Shown here: piece by piece, positions 34,758-44,443 of the stretch | Position numbering within the stretch: position 1 is the stretch's first letter | Layout of the letters: every line of letters begins with the position of its first letter | Assembly (NCBI RefSeq): GCF_001553625.1 | Contig: NZ_CP014230.1 | Coordinates: forward strand, 868,001-932,000 | DNA length: 64,000 nt | Direction: 5' to 3' | Origin: Desulfomicrobium orale DSM 12838 | Lineage (GTDB): Bacteria > Desulfobacterota > Desulfovibrionia > Desulfovibrionales > Desulfomicrobiaceae | The notes under the pieces: generated by a model | The model's database searches: none | Told to the model about the DNA's origin: nothing | Seen by the model: only the letters and a program-made list of their open reading frames with translations | Program-made: the position numbers and the translations under genes

Positions 34758-35588
34758 ATGAGAAATGTGATCGACATTTTTCCCGACGAATTGGAAGAAT
34801 ACAGAGCCAAGACCAGGGAACAGAAATACCTGGTCATTGATGTCCGCCAGCCGTGGGAATACCAGACCGAGCACATCCCCGGCGCGCAGCTCATCCCTTT
34901 GCCGGAAATTGAGGAGCGGGTCCATGAAATCTCTCCGGAAACGAATCTGATTTTTTACTGCCGCACCGGCGGCCGATCTGCCGTGGCGGCGGCCTTGGTC
35001 AAGGATACCGGAACCCGGCAGGGACGCATCTACAATCTGGTTGGCGGCATTTCCGGATGGCAGGGCAAGAAGCTCAAGGATATTCCCCATCTGGAACTTT
35101 TTCCGAGAGACATACCCCGCAGACAGACCCTTTACAGAGCCATGAACATGGAGAAGGGTGCCTGGATTTTCTATAACGATCTCGTCAGGGAATATGCCGA
35201 ATCCGAATTGGGAGAGATGATCCAGGAGCTGGGAGATCTGGAAAAAAAGCATGCCCAGACTCTTTTTAAATACTGGAAGAAGTATTCCGCCGCGCCGGTT
35301 CAGGAATCTTTCGAGGAAGTGTTTGAACGCCTGGATGGACGGATCATGGAAGGGGGGAAGCCCATTTCGGCCTGGGCCGCCCATCTGGGGCGGAATCCGC
35401 GTGACCGTGTGCTGCGCCTGCTGGAGCTGGCCTGTGAAATCGAATACTATACCTACGATCTGTACCGCGGCCTCGGCCGACGGAGCCAAGATCCCGGCGA
35501 GGCCGAGATTTTCTTCATGCTGGCGGAACAGGAGAAAGCTCACGTGCGGGTCATTTCCAAAGCCTTAGCCCGCATTTTCCGTGATTAA
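34758..35588 (+). CDS. Rhodanese-ferritin-like (rubrerythrin-type) fusion protein
   Basis: 276 residues. The first about 110 form a rhodanese domain (VIDVRQPWEYQTEHIPGA, active cysteine C68 in FYCRTGGRSA, LVGGISGWQ). The rest is a four-helix ferritin-like domain with metal-type residues E132, E162-x-x-H165, E227 and E259-x-x-H262, so a di-iron site is expected. It lacks the rubredoxin domain of a true rubrerythrin. A combined sulfur-transfer and peroxide or iron role is a reasonable guess. ATG 34758 follows GAGGCGG. The end overlaps the next gene by eight bases. Confidence 0.85.
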   Translation: MRNVIDIFPDELEEYRAKTREQKYLVIDVRQPWEYQTEHIPGAQLIPLPEIEERVHEISPETNLIFYCRTGGRSAVAAALVKDTGTRQGRIYNLVGGISGWQGKKLKDIPHLELFPRDIPRRQTLYRAMNMEKGAWIFYNDLVREYAESELGEMIQELGDLEKKHAQTLFKYWKKYSAAPVQESFEEVFERLDGRIMEGGKPISAWAAHLGRNPRDRVLRLLELACEIEYYTYDLYRGLGRRSQDPGEAEIFFMLAEQEKAHVRVISKALARIFRD

Positions 35589-36489
35589 TGTTTTTCTGCG
35601 CCGGGTTTCCGATTATCCTCAGGCGGCGCAATCCCTTCCCGATCTGCTGGACCGTATCCTCCCTTCCCCGGCTGACCTTAACATCCTGATCAAGCCCAAC
35701 TTCGTGGCTTTGCGCAATGCTGAGCTGTCCTGCACCCATCCGGCAGTCATTGCAGCGGCTGCGCAGCATCTGCGTGATCGCGGAGCCCGTGTCACTGTGG
35801 GCGATTCACCGGCCTTCGGCACTGCGGAGGCCATTGCGTCGAGAATCGAACTCACACCCGTCCTCAAAGAGCTGGGCGTGCGGCTGATTACTTTGTCCCG
35901 GCCACGGCGAATTACCACTCATCCCGGGCTGTACATTTCCGCCGACGCTCTGGAAGCGGACCTCATCCTCAATCTGCCCAAACTCAAGGCTCATTCCCAG
36001 ATGCGTCTGACCGGAGCGGTGAAGAATCTGTTCGGCTGCGTGACAGGAGTGCGTAAAGCCTGGCTGCACGCCCTGCACGGAGACAAAGGCCATGCGTTTA
36101 CAGGGTTGATCTGCGATTTACCGCGCATTTTACCTCCAGTCGTGAACATCATGGACGGGGTGGAAGCCATGCATGTCACGGGTCCCATTGCCGGCCGGAA
36201 ATTTTTTCTGGGCATGATTGGCGCGAGTACCGATGTATCGGCTCTGGACACGGCGGCAGGCATGATCCTGCGTGTCTTGCCTGAAGAGATTCCTGTCTGG
36301 GCCCAATGTCTGAGGATGGAATTTTCTGGGGCCAGGCCGGAGAATCTGCGTTTTCCACTTCTTTCTCCAGAAGATTTCGACGCGAAGGGTTTTATTCTGC
36401 CCGGCACGCTCAAGCCTGAATCTTTTCGTCCCGATGTGCTGGTCAAAAGCCTGCTCAGACGTCTGTGGCTGTCCATGAGGCGGAATTGA
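35581..36489 (+). CDS. DUF362-family protein
   Basis: 302 residues. It matches the DUF362 domain: ILIKPNFV near residue 35, VTVGDSPAFG, LINLPKLKAHSQMRLTGAVKNLFGC (split here as a core motif) and NIMDGVEAMHVTGP. No ferredoxin motif is attached, unlike many DUF362 proteins. The function is unknown. Translation starts at GTG, overlapping the rhodanese-ferritin gene, so expression is probably coupled. Confidence 0.82.
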   Translation: MINVFLRRVSDYPQAAQSLPDLLDRILPSPADLNILIKPNFVALRNAELSCTHPAVIAAAAQHLRDRGARVTVGDSPAFGTAEAIASRIELTPVLKELGVRLITLSRPRRITTHPGLYISADALEADLILNLPKLKAHSQMRLTGAVKNLFGCVTGVRKAWLHALHGDKGHAFTGLICDLPRILPPVVNIMDGVEAMHVTGPIAGRKFFLGMIGASTDVSALDTAAGMILRVLPEEIPVWAQCLRMEFSGARPENLRFPLLSPEDFDAKGFILPGTLKPESFRPDVLVKSLLRRLWLSMRRN

Positions 36490-36573
36490 CGGTGTTTGAG
36501 CGCTAAGAAAATTACATTCCATGTATTCCGGCAATACAACATTCTTGGCAGACTTCTGGTGCGGGAGCGGAAT

Positions 36574-38859
36574 ATGAACCGCTGGCGCTGGGTTCTTACC
36601 GGAGCTGTCCAGGGAGTGGGCTTCAGGCCTTTTGTTTACAGGACCGCGCGGGCAACGGGAGTCACCGGCCAGGTGGCCAACACTTCTTCCGGCGTGGTCG
36701 TTGAAATTCAGGGCAGCACGGAAGATCTGGCCGGATTCGAGGATATTTTTACGGCCAATCTGCCGCCATTGGCCCGCATCGTGACGTGGAAGCGGGAAAT
36801 TCTGCCGCCCTGCGGAGGGGAGACTGGGTTTCGCATTCTGGCCAGTACCGGAGGAGCCGGGCATCAGGTGCTGATCAGTCCGGATGTGGCTGTGTGTGCT
36901 GATTGCCTTAAGGATCTGTGTGATCCGGTAAACCGCCGCCACGGCTACGCTTTCACCAATTGCACCAATTGTGGCCCGCGCTACACCATCACCCGCTCCA
37001 TCCCTTACGACCGTGCCTCTACATCCATGTCCTGTTTTCCTTTGTGTGCGAAGTGCCGGGAGGAATATGAAAATCCTCTGGACCGCCGGTTTCACGCTCA
37101 ACCCAATGCCTGTCCGGTCTGTGGTCCGCGCCTGTGGCTTACGGATGCGAAAGGAATAAAAATAGCCGAAAATAATTTGGCGATGGAACAGGCCGCGTAT
37201 CTGCTGGGCCAGGGAGAAATTCTGGCTATGAAAGGTCTGGGCGGATTTCATCTGGCCTGTGACGCGCGTAATCAGGATGCCGTGGAACTTTTGCGCCAGC
37301 GCAAAAAGCGACCGGACAAGCCCCTGGCCATCATGCTTTCTGATCTGGAAACAGTGCGGCGTCTGTGTATCGTCTCCAGGGCGGAAGAAACTCTGCTTTC
37401 AGGCAGGGAACGGCCCATTGTGCTGCTCCGGGCCAGGGAACACACCGGTCTTGCAGCTGGTCTTTCTCCGGATACGGCTTGGCTTGGCGTGATGCTGCCT
37501 TATACGCCGCTGCATCACGTCCTTTTCGCGGAACTTCCTTCGGATGCGGCTCTGGTCATGACCTCCGGCAATGCCGTTTCCGAACCCATTTGTCTGGGCA
37601 ATAGGGAGGCTTTGCACCGCATCGGCTCCATGGCCGGGTATTTTCTGCTGCATGACAGGGATATTCTGGTCCGCTGCGACGATTCCGTACTGCGCTGTGT
37701 AGGCGAAACCCCCCAGTTCATTCGCCGGGCCAGAGGTTATACGCCGGCTCCCGTGGATCTTGGCCGGGAATGCCCGCCGGTTCTTGGCATGGGAGCTCTG
37801 CTCAAAAATACCGTATGCCTGCTTAAAGGCAGGCAAGCTTTTGTTTCCCAGCATATCGGTGATTTGGAAAATATGGAAACCCAGGATTTTTTCGAGGAAA
37901 CCATCGCCCACCTGACGGATATTCTGCAGGTTTCCCCGGCCGCCGTGGTCCATGATCTGCATCCGGATTTTCCAAGCACGCGGTACGCCCGCCGGACAGA
38001 ATTGCCATGTTTTTCCCTGCAACACCATTTCGCACATATCTATTCGGTCCTGGCCGAAAACCGGTTCGCGGGAAAAGCGGTAGGCTTGGCTCTGGATGGA
38101 GCCGGACTGGGGACAGATGGCACTATCTGGGGCGGAGAAGCTCTGCTGGTGGATGGAATTAGGCAGGAGCGGCTGGGCCGTTTTTCCCTGGTCCGCCAGC
38201 CCGGAGGAGATGAGGCCGTGCGCGAGCCGTGGCGGATGGGCAGGGCCTATCTGTACGCTTTAGGAGTAACGGATCAGGAATCCATCCCCTGGCTTGAGGA
38301 GTATGCTCCGGCAGATGCTGTCGTTGTCCGGATGCTTGAACGCGGCCTGAATGCACCCTGGACTTCCAGCTGTGGCCGCCTTTTCGATGCTGTGGCGGCT
38401 CTGCTCGGTCTGTGCCGGCGCATTTCCTATGAAGGTCAGGCCGCCATCCGTCTGGAGGCCCTGCAGGATAAAAGCGCAGAGGGTGTTTACAGATGCCCTT
38501 TAATCGAAAGAGATGGCCTTCTGGAACTGGACACTCTGGAACTTTTCACACAAGTTTACGGCGAGTGGCATAGCGGCGTGCCCGTCCCGGTCATCAGCAG
38601 GCGTTTTCATATGGGTCTGGTGGCCGGGCTGGATGAACTGGCCTTCCGGCTGTGCCGCGAGTATTCCTGCCAAACCGTGGCCTTGAGCGGCGGCGTCATG
38701 CATAATATGACCATCGCCCGCCGTCTTCCATGCGTTCTTGAAGAGCATGGTCTGCGTGTACTCACTCACAAACTGCTGCCTCCCGGAGACGGATGTGTCT
38801 CCCTTGGGCAGGCGTTTTATGGCAGTCTTATTCTTGCAACTTCATCGGAGCGGACATGA
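36574..38859 (+). CDS. hypF: Carbamoyltransferase HypF, [NiFe]-hydrogenase maturation
   Basis: 761 residues, full length. Domains in order: acylphosphatase (GAVQGVGFRPFVYR), two zinc fingers (CADCLKDLCDP with CTNCGPRYT; CAKCREEYENP with CPVCGP), a YrdC-like domain (KGLGGFHLACDA, KRPDKPLA), and a Kae1-like carbamoyltransferase (LQHHFAHIYSVLAEN, LDGAGLGTDGTIWGGE, LSGGVMHN). It turns carbamoyl phosphate into the cyanide ligands of the [NiFe] site and would serve Ech and other hydrogenases. ATG 36574 follows GGGAG. The stop overlaps the sppA start (ATGA). No other hyp genes are in the window. Confidence 0.96.
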   Translation: MNRWRWVLTGAVQGVGFRPFVYRTARATGVTGQVANTSSGVVVEIQGSTEDLAGFEDIFTANLPPLARIVTWKREILPPCGGETGFRILASTGGAGHQVLISPDVAVCADCLKDLCDPVNRRHGYAFTNCTNCGPRYTITRSIPYDRASTSMSCFPLCAKCREEYENPLDRRFHAQPNACPVCGPRLWLTDAKGIKIAENNLAMEQAAYLLGQGEILAMKGLGGFHLACDARNQDAVELLRQRKKRPDKPLAIMLSDLETVRRLCIVSRAEETLLSGRERPIVLLRAREHTGLAAGLSPDTAWLGVMLPYTPLHHVLFAELPSDAALVMTSGNAVSEPICLGNREALHRIGSMAGYFLLHDRDILVRCDDSVLRCVGETPQFIRRARGYTPAPVDLGRECPPVLGMGALLKNTVCLLKGRQAFVSQHIGDLENMETQDFFEETIAHLTDILQVSPAAVVHDLHPDFPSTRYARRTELPCFSLQHHFAHIYSVLAENRFAGKAVGLALDGAGLGTDGTIWGGEALLVDGIRQERLGRFSLVRQPGGDEAVREPWRMGRAYLYALGVTDQESIPWLEEYAPADAVVVRMLERGLNAPWTSSCGRLFDAVAALLGLCRRISYEGQAAIRLEALQDKSAEGVYRCPLIERDGLLELDTLELFTQVYGEWHSGVPVPVISRRFHMGLVAGLDELAFRLCREYSCQTVALSGGVMHNMTIARRLPCVLEEHGLRVLTHKLLPPGDGCVSLGQAFYGSLILATSSERT

Positions 38860-40694
38860 ACATCTTCTCCTCCCTCTGGATTCTGTTGAAATGGCTCTGG
38901 TCTTTGTTGACCACTATTCGTCATCTCTTGGCCAATCTTCTTTTTCTGCTCATCATTGCGGCTGTTTTTGCGGCCGTTACCTCGGAGAAAAAAGACAGCC
39001 TCTCACATAATTCCGTTCTGGTGCTCGATCCCGAGGGTGTTCTGGTGGAAGAGCTGCCGGCCCCCGATCCGGCGGAGGCTTTTTTGCGGGGCATGGGCAG
39101 TAAGCGGGAAAAGAACAGCGAAACCAAAGTGCAGGACATGATCGATGCCATCCGCAGCGCGGCGGAAGATTCCAGGATAGAAGGCATATATATAGCGCCT
39201 CAGGATCTGGAAGGATGTGATCTGGTCAAACTGCTGGAGATCGGTAAGGCCATCCGCGCTTTCAAGGAAAGCGGCAAACCTGTCATTGCCGAGTCCACGC
39301 TGTTCACCCAGGGGCAGTACCTGTTGGCCTCCTATGCCGACAGCGTTTATGTCAATCCATTAGGCGGCGTGCTCATCAACGGATTTGGCGCATACCAGAC
39401 GTATTTCAAAGGTCTTCTGGACAAGGCCCGTGTCACATTCCACCTGTTCAGAGTGGGAGAGTACAAGACGGCTGCCGAACCTCTGGTACGCGAATCCATG
39501 TCCGAGCAGGCCAGATCGACCACCAAGGAGTGGCTGGACGCGCTGTGGGGGACGTATCTGGATGAGGTGGCAAAAAATCGTGAGCTTACTGCTGCGGATA
39601 TCACTGGCTATGCGGAGAACATTCATCTGCACCTGAACGGCAAGGGCGGAGACGCTTCCCGTCTGGCCGTGTCCGCGAAACTCGCCGATGAGGTTCTGGC
39701 CTCCGACCAGGTGGAAGAGGTGCTGGCGGGAAGAATCGGGGAAGACCCTGATCATCTCAATTATGTCAGTTTCCGCGACTATGTGCGCGTTTCTCCGCCG
39801 AAATCCGATGAATCCGACGAGAAGAAATATGTAGGCATTATCCGCGCCAGGGGGGCCATTGTGCCCGGAGAACAGACTGAAGACATGATCGGGAGTCTGT
39901 CTGTTGGGGATTTGCTGGAAAACGCACGGGAAGACGATTCCATCGCGGCGATTGTTCTGCGTCTGGACAGTCCGGGCGGGAGCGCTTCGGCCTCGGAGGA
40001 GATTCACCGTGAAATCATCCGCACCAGAGAAGCGGGCAAACCCGTGGTCATCTCCATGGGCAGCGTGGCGGCGTCCGGGGCATACTGGATCGCCGCCGCC
40101 GCTGACCGTGTTGTGGCCGCACCGACCACTCTGACGGGTTCCATCGGCATTTTCGCGGTGATCCCCACCTTCGAAAACACAGCCAAGGAGTGGGGAATAA
40201 CCACCGATGGTCTTGGAACCACGCCTTTCGCGGATATGGGCAATCCCTTGCGGCCTCTTTCTCCTCAGGCCGGGGCGGCTATCCAGAGCATTCTGCAAAG
40301 CGGGTACGATATGTTCATCACCCGGGTTTCGGAGGGCCGCAAAATTCCTCCGGAGGAAGTGGAAAAATCCGCCCAGGGCCGCGTTTTCACAGGACAGGAA
40401 GCTTTTAACCGCAAGCTTGTGGACCAGTTGGGAGATCTGGACGATGCCATTGCCAGTGCGTGCGACCTGGCCGGTCTGGATTCCGTGCAGGTCAAGGAAC
40501 TGCGGCGGAAATTGTCGCCGAGGGAGAAGCTCATGCAGAGCCTCGCTTCTTCGGAACAGGCCCTCTTCCGGCATGTAAGTCCGTCTTCCAGGCTGCTGGG
40601 TCTGGCTCAGGACAAACTGAAGTTTCTGGATACGTTTGCTGACCCCAGCCACATTTATGTGCGCAGTCTGGAGTGCGAGGCCGCTGTTTTTTAA
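38856..40694 (+). CDS. sppA: Signal peptide peptidase SppA, 67K type
   Basis: 612 residues. One N-terminal membrane anchor (about 10-45) is followed by two tandem ClpP-fold domains, the long E. coli-like form. The general-base lysine is in RVGEYKTAAEP in the first half and the serine nucleophile in MGSVAASGAYW in the second. It digests cleaved signal peptides at the inner membrane. It is coupled to hypF by a four-base overlap, though the two have no obvious common role. Confidence 0.93.
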   Translation: MNIFSSLWILLKWLWSLLTTIRHLLANLLFLLIIAAVFAAVTSEKKDSLSHNSVLVLDPEGVLVEELPAPDPAEAFLRGMGSKREKNSETKVQDMIDAIRSAAEDSRIEGIYIAPQDLEGCDLVKLLEIGKAIRAFKESGKPVIAESTLFTQGQYLLASYADSVYVNPLGGVLINGFGAYQTYFKGLLDKARVTFHLFRVGEYKTAAEPLVRESMSEQARSTTKEWLDALWGTYLDEVAKNRELTAADITGYAENIHLHLNGKGGDASRLAVSAKLADEVLASDQVEEVLAGRIGEDPDHLNYVSFRDYVRVSPPKSDESDEKKYVGIIRARGAIVPGEQTEDMIGSLSVGDLLENAREDDSIAAIVLRLDSPGGSASASEEIHREIIRTREAGKPVVISMGSVAASGAYWIAAAADRVVAAPTTLTGSIGIFAVIPTFENTAKEWGITTDGLGTTPFADMGNPLRPLSPQAGAAIQSILQSGYDMFITRVSEGRKIPPEEVEKSAQGRVFTGQEAFNRKLVDQLGDLDDAIASACDLAGLDSVQVKELRRKLSPREKLMQSLASSEQALFRHVSPSSRLLGLAQDKLKFLDTFADPSHIYVRSLECEAAVF

Positions 40695-41037
40695 GATCTG
40701 CTTTCCGGGCTGTCCATGAGTGATAGTGCTCGGAGTTGACCGGACAGTGGGATCTGTTTCGATCCCGTCTGTCCGGTGAGCTGTCCGGGTTTTTTCCCAG
40801 AGTTCTTTTTTTCGGGGAGCGTCTGCATGGAGATTCTCACAGCCATCGGTCCTCGCTGCAGTGCCGTTTTTGCTCCTGGCATGAAATCCGTCTGATCCTT
40901 TCTCATTTCTGTCTCATCTTTTCCGGCCTTCCGCTCTGCACATGTCTCAAGATGGCCTTTCTCCACGGCATTTGCTGTCCGGTACCGCCTGTGCTAAGGG
41001 CCTGCACCTTGGTGGACACCTCTTTTCCGGGGAAAAT
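40695..41037 (+). other. 343 bp gap before purH with terminator or attenuator-like repeats
   Basis: ACCGGACAG (40739-40747) can pair with CTGTCCGGT (40769-40777), enclosing a second stem GGGATC/GATCCC, or with CTGTCCGG (40781-40788), which is followed by six T (40790-40795). The second pairing is a standard terminator for sppA; the first excludes it. The remaining 240 bp up to purH hold no gene or promoter that I can support. Confidence 0.6.
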
Positions 41038-42312
41038 ATGAGCGATCTTAAAAAAATGTATCATACTCTGAATCGTGATTCCTTTCCGGCCGAACTGACG
41101 CTGACCATCGGAGATCAGGTCATCCGATACGCCAAGAAGACCTGGTGTATCGATGGAGAGGAAAAAGGCTTGCGCTACGGCGAAAACCCGGACCAGCCGG
41201 CGGCTCTGTACGAGGTGCACGAGGGGTCTTTCTCTCTGGACGGCGTGCGTTTTCAGCAGGGACAACACAAGCTCGTTTCGGCCCTGACGGAGGAAAATCT
41301 GGTACAGTCGGGCAAACATCCGGGAAAGATCAATCTGACGGATGTGGATAACGGCATCAATATCCTCCAGTACCTTGCGGCCAAGCCCGCGGCGGTCATA
41401 TTGAAGCATAATAATCCGTGCGGGGCGGCCTGGACGGCTGACGGACTGGGAACGGCCCTGAGCCGCGCGTTTTTCGCCGACCGTATCGCGGCCTTTGGCG
41501 GCACCATTGTCGTGAACCGGACGCTGGATGCGGGATGTGCGGAATTCATCGCCGGACGCTATTTCGAGGTGGTGGCTGCGCCCGATTTCGAAGAGCGGGC
41601 TCTGGAAATTCTGTCCGCGAAGAAAAATCTGCGGGTCATCCGCATCCCGGCCCTGGCCCGGCTGGAAAAAATGGTCGGCACGCCTTTTCTGGATATCAAA
41701 TCTCTGACAGACGGCGGCCTCATCGTTCAGGTGTCTTTTCAGAACCGCATTCTCGGTCCGGAAGATTTTCTTCCGGCCGAATCCACCAAGGACGGCACAA
41801 CTCTGCTGGCCAGAAAGCCGACCCCGGAAGAGGCGGACGATCTGCTTTTCGCCTGGGCCGTGGAGGCGGGCGTGACGTCCAATTCCATCATTTTCGCCCG
41901 GAACGGGGCCACCGTATCCATCGGCACGGGCGAACAGGACCGGGTGGGCTGCGTGGAACTGACCATCCAGAAGGCTTATACCAAGTATGCGGATAAACTG
42001 GCCTTCGAGCGCCACGGTCTGTCTTTGTACGAATTGAAGCAGCGGGCGGTGTCGGACAAAGCGCTGGCCGGATCCCTGGCCGAGATTCAGACCCGAACCG
42101 AGGCTGACTGGGGCGGCCTGCCCGGCTCCGTGCTGGTTTCCGACGGTTTTTTTCCTTTCCGCGACGGCGTGGATCTGGCCCTTGCCCAGGGGGTGACGGC
42201 CATAGCCCAACCAGGCGGTTCCATCCGCGATGCAGAGGTTATTCAGGCCGTGAACGAGGCCACACCGCAGGTGGCCATGGTGTTCACCGGGCAGCGGTCC
42301 TTCAAGCACTGA
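41038..42312 (+). CDS. purH: AICAR transformylase (standalone PurH C-terminal domain type)
   Basis: 424 residues. The AICAR formyltransferase domain is complete: LRYGENPDQPAALY, LKHNNPCGAAW (catalytic lysine and histidine), SNSIIFARNGATVSIGTGEQDRVG and AQPGGSIRDAEVI. The N-terminal IMP cyclohydrolase domain of ordinary PurH is missing and replaced by only about 40 residues, so the last purine step needs another protein. It transfers a formyl group from 10-formyl-THF to AICAR. ATG 41038 follows CCGGGGAAA. The upstream part of the open frame from 40942 is leader. Confidence 0.9.
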   Translation: MSDLKKMYHTLNRDSFPAELTLTIGDQVIRYAKKTWCIDGEEKGLRYGENPDQPAALYEVHEGSFSLDGVRFQQGQHKLVSALTEENLVQSGKHPGKINLTDVDNGINILQYLAAKPAAVILKHNNPCGAAWTADGLGTALSRAFFADRIAAFGGTIVVNRTLDAGCAEFIAGRYFEVVAAPDFEERALEILSAKKNLRVIRIPALARLEKMVGTPFLDIKSLTDGGLIVQVSFQNRILGPEDFLPAESTKDGTTLLARKPTPEEADDLLFAWAVEAGVTSNSIIFARNGATVSIGTGEQDRVGCVELTIQKAYTKYADKLAFERHGLSLYELKQRAVSDKALAGSLAEIQTRTEADWGGLPGSVLVSDGFFPFRDGVDLALAQGVTAIAQPGGSIRDAEVIQAVNEATPQVAMVFTGQRSFKH

Positions 42313-42406
42313 ACAGCCTGCCCGGGATGAAATTCCGGCATGGCGGCCGGACCGGTTTCGATAATTTTCTATCCGGCGGTTTTCTTCCGCCGCCTAAGGC
42401 GTTTTC

Positions 42407-44443
42407 ATGCTGATCCCTTCTCCACTCCAGCCAGGCTGCATTGTGGAGTTTCTGCAGGACAACCAGCCCGTCACAGCCTGGGTACTGGACATCCAGGGCC
42501 CCCGGCTGCGCGTCTTCACCATCGGCCAGCGGGAGATGAAACTGCCCGCCACCCGTGTTCTGCCCTGGGTGGGGCCGCAGTGCGCGCCCGGAGCCAGCCG
42601 CCAGGACATGCTCGACCTTCTGCGAACCCATCACGGCCGCCGTGAGCGCGTGGCCGAGGAAGTGGACGCTCTGGAAATCTGGGAGCTGGCTCAGGGCGAA
42701 TTGGCCGAGGCCGAAATCGGCTGGTTCGCGAGCCTCGTTTTCGAGGACCCCGCGCCGGATCAGATGGCCGGTCTGGGGCGCAAGCTTCTGCAAACCAAGA
42801 CACATTTCAGGTTTTCGCCGCCCAGGTTCGAAATTTATTCTCAGGAGGTGGTGGACCGCAGACAGGAGGAACTGCGCAAGGCTCAGGAGCGCGAGCGTCT
42901 GGTGGGCTTCGGTCAGGTTTTTCTGCGCGGCCTGTGGGAGGCCTTCTGCAACCGCAAGAATACGGCCCCGCAGCCGGACGAGGAGCAGGCCGAGCGCATA
43001 GGCAAGCTGCTCATGACCCGCATCGTAAGTCCCGACGACCGGGATTCCGAAATGCTGTGGCGGACCATGAGCCAGGGGCTGCCCGACGATCCCTTCCTTC
43101 CCCTGTACCTGGCCCAGGCTTGGGGGCTCGTACCCGCCCATTTCAACGTGTACTTGGCCAGAGCCCAGTACGACTGGGAGCCCCGCTGGGAGGAGTACGC
43201 GGCGGAGCTGCGCGCCCTGCGGGAGCGCGTGGAAAAGCTGAAGACCGCTCCGGTGGCGGAAATCGTGACCATCGATGCCCCCACCACCAGGGACATCGAC
43301 GACGGCTTCAGCCTTGAAGCCACGGCGGACGGTTTTATTCTGCGCCAGGCCCTGGCCTGCCCGCCGTTTGGGTGGGAATTCGGCTCTCCCCTGGACAGCG
43401 CCGTACAGCACCGCTTTTCCTCGCTGTATCTGCCTGAGGGCACCAGTCACATGCTCCCCGAAGAACTGGGGACGGACTTTTTCAGTCTGGTCGGCGGTAC
43501 GGAACGTCCGGCCCTGGTCATTACCTTCGATTTGGACAGTGAGGCCGGTTTGCGGCGGGTCATGCCGGAAATAGGCTGGGTGCGCGTCGCGGCCAACCTC
43601 ACCTATGCTGGCGTGGAAGAGGATCTCGCCCGCGGTGGCTCTCTCATGATGGAGGAGGCCCGGCGTCTGGCCGGACTTCTGCGGGCCGCCCGCATCCGCG
43701 AACACGCCGTGATTCTGGAACAGCCGGATCCGTATCTGACCCTGTGTGGAGACTCCGGACACCCGGAGGTGACCGTGGACGAACCCAGCCCGGCCCCCGA
43801 CGCCCAGATGATCGTGTCCGAGTTCATGATTCTGGCGAACAAGGCCATGGGAGCCTGGGGCCTCGTGGAAGGGGTGCCTCTTCTGTACCGCACCCAGAAC
43901 ATCACCCTGCCCGCCGAGTGCGCCGGAGTCTGGCGCGATCCTGTGGACATCTACCGGATCATCAACAACATGGGCCCTTCCATTCTGGAATGCGAACCCC
44001 GGCGGCACGCCACCATCGGGGCCGAAGCCTACGCTCCCATGACTTCCCCCCTGCGGCGCTATTCCGATTTCATCAACATGGCTCAGATTCTGGCCCGGTT
44101 GACCGGAACAGGGCGTCTTCTGGACCGGACCGGACTGGAAAATCTGTTGCCGGTTCTGTCGGGCCGGGCCGAAGCCGTAAATCAGGTGCAGCGGTTGCGG
44201 GTGCGATACTGGAAATACGAGTACTTCCGCCAGAATTACAAAAAGATGCGCTGGTCCGGTGTTCTGGTGGACGCAGGCCCTGTGCTGGTGACCATCGCCC
44301 TGCCGGAACTGCAGCTTTTTCTGAAAGCGCCGCGCAAGATTTTCGGCGACAAGTTCCATCCCGGCCAGCGTTTTTCCGTGCGTGTGGGCAAAGTGGACCC
44401 GCTGGCCGGAGAAATCCGCATTGCCGAAGCCTGGGAAGAATGA
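42407..44443 (+). CDS. RNB-domain exoribonuclease (RNase II/R family)
   Basis: 678 residues. The first about 270 are divergent and contain a long charged helix (RRQEELRKAQERERL). The RNB domain starts at VTIDAPTTRDIDDGFSLE, the metal-binding aspartate cluster of RNase II. PMTSPLRRYSDFINMAQI near 550 and a short C-terminal beta-rich S1-like part follow. It should degrade RNA in the 3'-5' direction. The divergent N-terminus sets it apart from E. coli Rnr and Rnb; similar proteins occur in cyanobacteria and deltaproteobacteria. It starts 94 bp after purH. Confidence 0.87.
   Translation: MLIPSPLQPGCIVEFLQDNQPVTAWVLDIQGPRLRVFTIGQREMKLPATRVLPWVGPQCAPGASRQDMLDLLRTHHGRRERVAEEVDALEIWELAQGELAEAEIGWFASLVFEDPAPDQMAGLGRKLLQTKTHFRFSPPRFEIYSQEVVDRRQEELRKAQERERLVGFGQVFLRGLWEAFCNRKNTAPQPDEEQAERIGKLLMTRIVSPDDRDSEMLWRTMSQGLPDDPFLPLYLAQAWGLVPAHFNVYLARAQYDWEPRWEEYAAELRALRERVEKLKTAPVAEIVTIDAPTTRDIDDGFSLEATADGFILRQALACPPFGWEFGSPLDSAVQHRFSSLYLPEGTSHMLPEELGTDFFSLVGGTERPALVITFDLDSEAGLRRVMPEIGWVRVAANLTYAGVEEDLARGGSLMMEEARRLAGLLRAARIREHAVILEQPDPYLTLCGDSGHPEVTVDEPSPAPDAQMIVSEFMILANKAMGAWGLVEGVPLLYRTQNITLPAECAGVWRDPVDIYRIINNMGPSILECEPRRHATIGAEAYAPMTSPLRRYSDFINMAQILARLTGTGRLLDRTGLENLLPVLSGRAEAVNQVQRLRVRYWKYEYFRQNYKKMRWSGVLVDAGPVLVTIALPELQLFLKAPRKIFGDKFHPGQRFSVRVGKVDPLAGEIRIAEAWEE

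Noticed and set aside
42302-44359. Minus-strand 685-codon frame opposite the RNB ribonuclease
   Set aside because: Antisense shadow of a gene with clear RNase II motifs; composition is non-protein-like.
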